Assembly (NCBI GenBank): GCA_905215635.1
Contig: CAJMQX010000021.1
Location: 1-9,067, forward strand
Direction: 5' to 3'
Source: an uncultured bacterium
Lineage (GTDB): Bacteria > Bacillota_I > Bacilli_A > RF39 > UBA660
Length of the DNA stretch: 9,067 nucleotides
Positions 7,897 through 9,067 of this stretch are shown here, piece after piece (the stretch's first letter is position 1; the number at the start of each line of letters is the position of its first letter). The translations under genes and the position numbers were made by a program. Under the pieces are notes generated by a model, which saw only the letters and a program-made list of their open reading frames with translations, made no database searches and was not told the DNA's origin.

Positions 7897-8054
7897 CTTT
7901 ATTTAACTTATTTTAGATAACGGTATTACCCGTTTAGCTAAAGATATGTAATTCATTATTATCTTTCTATTAGTTTCCCCCTACCACTAACTCTCTATAA
8001 GTTAAATCTAATAACTACTTCTTTATCTTTAATACTAATAACTTCTTTCTCACT
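7853..8054 (-). promoter_or_regulatory. Tyrosine T-box riboswitch leader, compact form
   Basis: This leader senses uncharged tRNA-Tyr and controls read-through into the six-gene operon. On the minus strand the base of stem I is TTAAAGATA (8032-8024) with TATCTTTAG (7946-7938). The specifier loop has AGTAG (8019-8015) on one side and GAATTACA on the other, with specifier UAC (Tyr) at 7950-7948. AGAGAG (7996-7991) and an apical stem GTTAGT/ACTAAT follow. A stem III-like hairpin AACGG/CCGTT lies at 7934-7919. The antiterminator is AAAGGA (7900-7895), the 7-nt bulge UGGUACC (7894-7888), GUC/GAC and UCCUUU (7875-7870). The bulge base U matches the A discriminator expected in tRNA-Tyr. Only about three bases separate stem I from the next hairpin, so stem II and the IIA/B pseudoknot seem absent. 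Confidence 0.93.
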
Positions 8055-8060
8055 AAAGAA

Positions 8061-8089
8061 ATTATATCAAACATTTATCTATTTATCAA
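8061..8089 (-). promoter_or_regulatory. Sigma-A-type promoter of the T-box/tyrS operon
   Basis: The minus strand has TTGATA (8089-8084), exactly 17 bases, then a perfect TATAAT (8066-8061) with an extended TGA just before it. Transcription should begin near 8054, giving a leader of about 220 nt ahead of the first gene. This is the strongest promoter in the window. Confidence 0.88.
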
Positions 8090-8145
8090 TACCTAAATTC
8101 TACTTTTTGGAATTAACAAAGTTCACGTTAACGGTTTAATCCTTA

Positions 8146-8168
8146 TATCAATGTTTAAAACATTAATA
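8146..8168. repeat. AT-rich dyad, possible operator
   Basis: An 11-bp inverted repeat with a single central base and one mismatch; its core is AATGTTTAAAACATT at 8150-8164. It lies about 57 bp upstream of the -35 box of the T-box promoter. In DNA this AT-rich, a dyad of this quality can arise by chance, so a protein-binding role is only a possibility. Confidence 0.3.
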
Positions 8169-8186
8169 CCATATTTAATTACCCCC

Positions 8187-8217
8187 TGTGTCATTTTTGA
8201 AATACAAAAATGACACA
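8187..8217. repeat. Perfect 13-bp hairpin A
   Basis: TGTGTCATTTTTG (8187-8199) is repeated in perfect inversion at 8205-8217 around the loop AAATA. No T-run follows on either strand, so it does not have the form of a standard intrinsic terminator. It shares the core TCATTTTTG with hairpin B, 10 bp away. It could be an RNA 3'-end structure of the upstream gene or a DNA cruciform. Confidence 0.85.
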
Positions 8218-8234
8218 TAAACCTTTCGGTTCAT
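8217..8234 (-). repeat. Small GAAA-loop hairpin between hairpins A and B
   Basis: As minus-strand RNA, AUGAACC (8234-8228) can pair with GGUUUAU (8223-8217), with one G-U pair, around a GAAA tetraloop. It uses one arm of hairpin B, so the two folds exclude each other. GAAA loops are known in hairpins next to DGR variable regions, but this one is over 100 bp past the stop codon. Confidence 0.4.
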
Positions 8235-8263
8235 TTTTGCAAAAAAAGAGGCAAAAATGAACC
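8228..8263. repeat. Perfect 13-bp hairpin B
   Basis: GGTTCATTTTTGC (8228-8240) is repeated in perfect inversion at 8251-8263 around the 10-base loop AAAAAAAGAG. As with hairpin A there is no trailing T-run on either strand. It is the first of the two long hairpins downstream of the variable-protein gene, about 75 bp past its stop codon. Confidence 0.85.
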
Positions 8264-8328
8264 ATCTTGTATCGTTATATTATCTTTACCACTTATTTTT
8301 AGGCCCTGTTTAAGATTACTTTTTTACA

Positions 8329-8347
8329 GAGCAAGTCGCTTACGCTC
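8329..8347 (-). repeat. Hairpin across the stop codon of the variable-protein gene
   Basis: On the minus strand GAGC-GT-AAG pairs with CTT-GCTC around the loop CGA: seven base pairs with a 2-nt bulge. It begins in the last codons, includes the TAA stop (8342-8340) and ends 11 bases after it. DGR variable regions are often followed by a short hairpin or cruciform needed for efficient retrohoming, and the position fits that role. The stem is short, so this remains tentative. Confidence 0.45.
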
Positions 8348-9067
8348 CAATCTGGGAGAGAACGGCGCGGAAACTGCTGTTGTGCCTGACACCACCGCAC
8401 CTGTTCTTGAAGTAGAACGCGCCTGCGTAGGAACCATCGCTATAGCCGCCCCCGCGATAGAACCACGGGTTACCGGAGTAGACAAAGACCGCGGTTTCAC
8501 CATACCAGCTACTAACTTCAGATAAACCATGGCCATAACACATTCCACCATTACAGGCAGTTAAGGCACTTATTGTTGTACCACTATATGCTTTATATAC
8601 ATTATAATATTTAGTATCAGGAAAATCTACACCGGTATATGAATCACCGGCAGCTCCTAATAAGCCGGTAAAACCTGAATTATCTGTTGTACTATTACCA
8701 CTCCATAACTGTCCATCAGAATTAGCAAATACGCCCATTACTCTTTCCCAAGCCCCACCAGACATATCGTAGATTCCCGTAATATTACCGGTAGTGCTGG
8801 CTAAGATGTTTAGATTTCTAGTACTACTTTTAGTATTAGCACCATAATCTAACAAATACCCATCCCAGGTATAATAGCCATAATAATTATATAAATCTGT
8901 AGAAGACTGTGCGGTATAGGTTTTATTTACCGGAGTTTTGCCGCCAACATTACCGCCACTTCTTCCGGTATAATATGATGATGAATTATTAAAATATACT
9001 TCCCTATTTACGCCATATTTAGAATGAGATAGATAGGCAGCGGCGCCCCATTCGTCATTTTTCATCA
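8340..9067 (-). CDS. Partial surface-type protein with FGE-sulfatase/C-type-lectin-like domain; candidate DGR target
   Basis: The frame is open to the window edge, so the N-terminus is missing. The ATG at 9065 is taken as an internal Met, because MKNDEWGAAAYLSHSKYG looks like the interior of such proteins and has no ribosome site in view. Counting from that Met, 241 residues are visible. The first ~90 are rich in Tyr/Ser/Asn/Gly. IYDMSGGAWERVMG (98-111) resembles the GxxDMxGNVxEW motif of the formylglycine-generating-enzyme/sulfatase-modifying fold, used by many DGR targets. The end has PWFYRGGGYSDGSYAGAF (200-217) and NSSFRAVL (229-236), the usual layout of a DGR variable region. Base composition and codons (CGC, GCG, CCG, CTC) near the end differ sharply from the rest of the window. 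Relatives I recall are annotated as pilin-like or FGE-like gut surface proteins. Ligand and enzymatic activity are unknown. Confidence 0.82.
   Translation of the reverse strand, partial: MKNDEWGAAAYLSHSKYGVNREVYFNNSSSYYTGRSGGNVGGKTPVNKTYTAQSSTDLYNYYGYYTWDGYLLDYGANTKSSTRNLNILASTTGNITGIYDMSGGAWERVMGVFANSDGQLWSGNSTTDNSGFTGLLGAAGDSYTGVDFPDTKYYNVYKAYSGTTISALTACNGGMCYGHGLSEVSSWYGETAVFVYSGNPWFYRGGGYSDGSYAGAFYFKNRCGGVRHNSSFRAVLSQIGA
8343..8495 (-). other. Candidate DGR variable region (VR)
   Basis: The last 51 sense codons are about 60% GC by hand count, against roughly 30% for the neighbouring genes, and the shift is abrupt at about residue 191. Many codons end in C or T with varied first two bases (TAT, AGC, GAT, TCC, TAC, TGC, GGT, GTC, CAC, AAC). 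This is what adenine mutagenesis of AAC/AAT template codons yields. They sit between fixed-looking segments: PWF, RGG, AGAF and SSFRAVLSQIGA. The GC-rich 3' end (about 8343-8370) would serve as the initiation of mutagenic homing site. No matching template repeat is in the window, so the assignment rests on pattern and composition. The 5' boundary is approximate. Confidence 0.62.

Noticed and set aside
8123..8133. Small palindrome CGTTAACG in the intergenic region
   Set aside because: It is too short and too common a word to support an operator or hairpin claim.
8187..8263. Hairpins A and B read as a CRISPR array or as intrinsic terminators
   Set aside because: There are only two units, each an inverted and not a direct repeat, with no spacers of even length. 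No T-run follows either stem on either strand.
8324..8551. Second minus-strand frame across the variable-protein 3' end
   Set aside because: It exists only because the GC-rich stretch lacks stops. The frame ending at 8340 carries the recognisable RGG/FRAVL pattern.
1..9067. Recoded UGA (mycoplasma-type code)
   Set aside because: Tryptophans in conserved motifs, such as the WW of the PF06541-type protein, use TGG, and all full genes end at TAA or TAG without internal UGA.

Overview
The window looks like a chromosomal piece from a low-GC Gram-positive bacterium. An uncultured gut Bacillota is likely, perhaps of the RF39/Mollicutes-like Bacilli; this is inferred from style, not proven. Supporting signs are very AT-rich DNA, TTA/AGA-type codons, strong AGGAGG-like ribosome binding sites, a T-box riboswitch and sigma-A-type promoters. 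Tryptophan is encoded by TGG, and the stops I checked are TAA or TAG, so nothing suggests a recoded genetic code. Every gene lies on the minus strand, so transcription runs from high to low coordinates.

Right part (8340-9067): the 3' end of a gene for a surface-type protein with an FGE-sulfatase/C-type-lectin-like C-terminal domain. Its last ~150 bp jump to about 60% GC. They encode a pattern typical of the variable region (VR) of a diversity-generating retroelement (DGR) target: an RGG motif, many NNC/NNT codons and a SSFRAVL end. No reverse transcriptase or template repeat is in the window. A small hairpin spans the stop codon, and two perfect 13-bp hairpins that share a core sequence follow (8187-8263).

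Middle part (2118-8089): a strong promoter (TTGATA-17-TATAAT with extended -10) drives a tyrosine T-box leader (specifier UAC, 7-nt bulge UGGUACC, competing terminator). Six tightly packed or overlapping genes follow: a 112-aa protein of unknown function, tyrS, an E2-like acyltransferase-fold protein that lacks the usual catalytic His, an AMP-forming acyl-CoA synthetase, folD, and a PF06541-type membrane protein. A clear intrinsic terminator (2122-2147) closes the unit. Uncharged tRNA-Tyr would therefore be expected to raise not only TyrS but also a lipid/acyl-activation pair and a one-carbon folate enzyme.

Left part (1-2118): a second unit, perhaps from an extended -10 promoter tucked against that terminator. 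It holds a cytosolic GH3 beta-N-acetylhexosaminidase (nagZ-like) and two adjacent single-pass membrane proteins. Their N-terminal architecture and a shared short motif suggest they are diverged tandem paralogues; the second runs off the window.

The 508 bases between genes at 7832-8339 are filled by the T-box leader, its promoter, an AT-rich dyad and the hairpin cluster. I see nothing further in 8090-8145 or 8264-8328.
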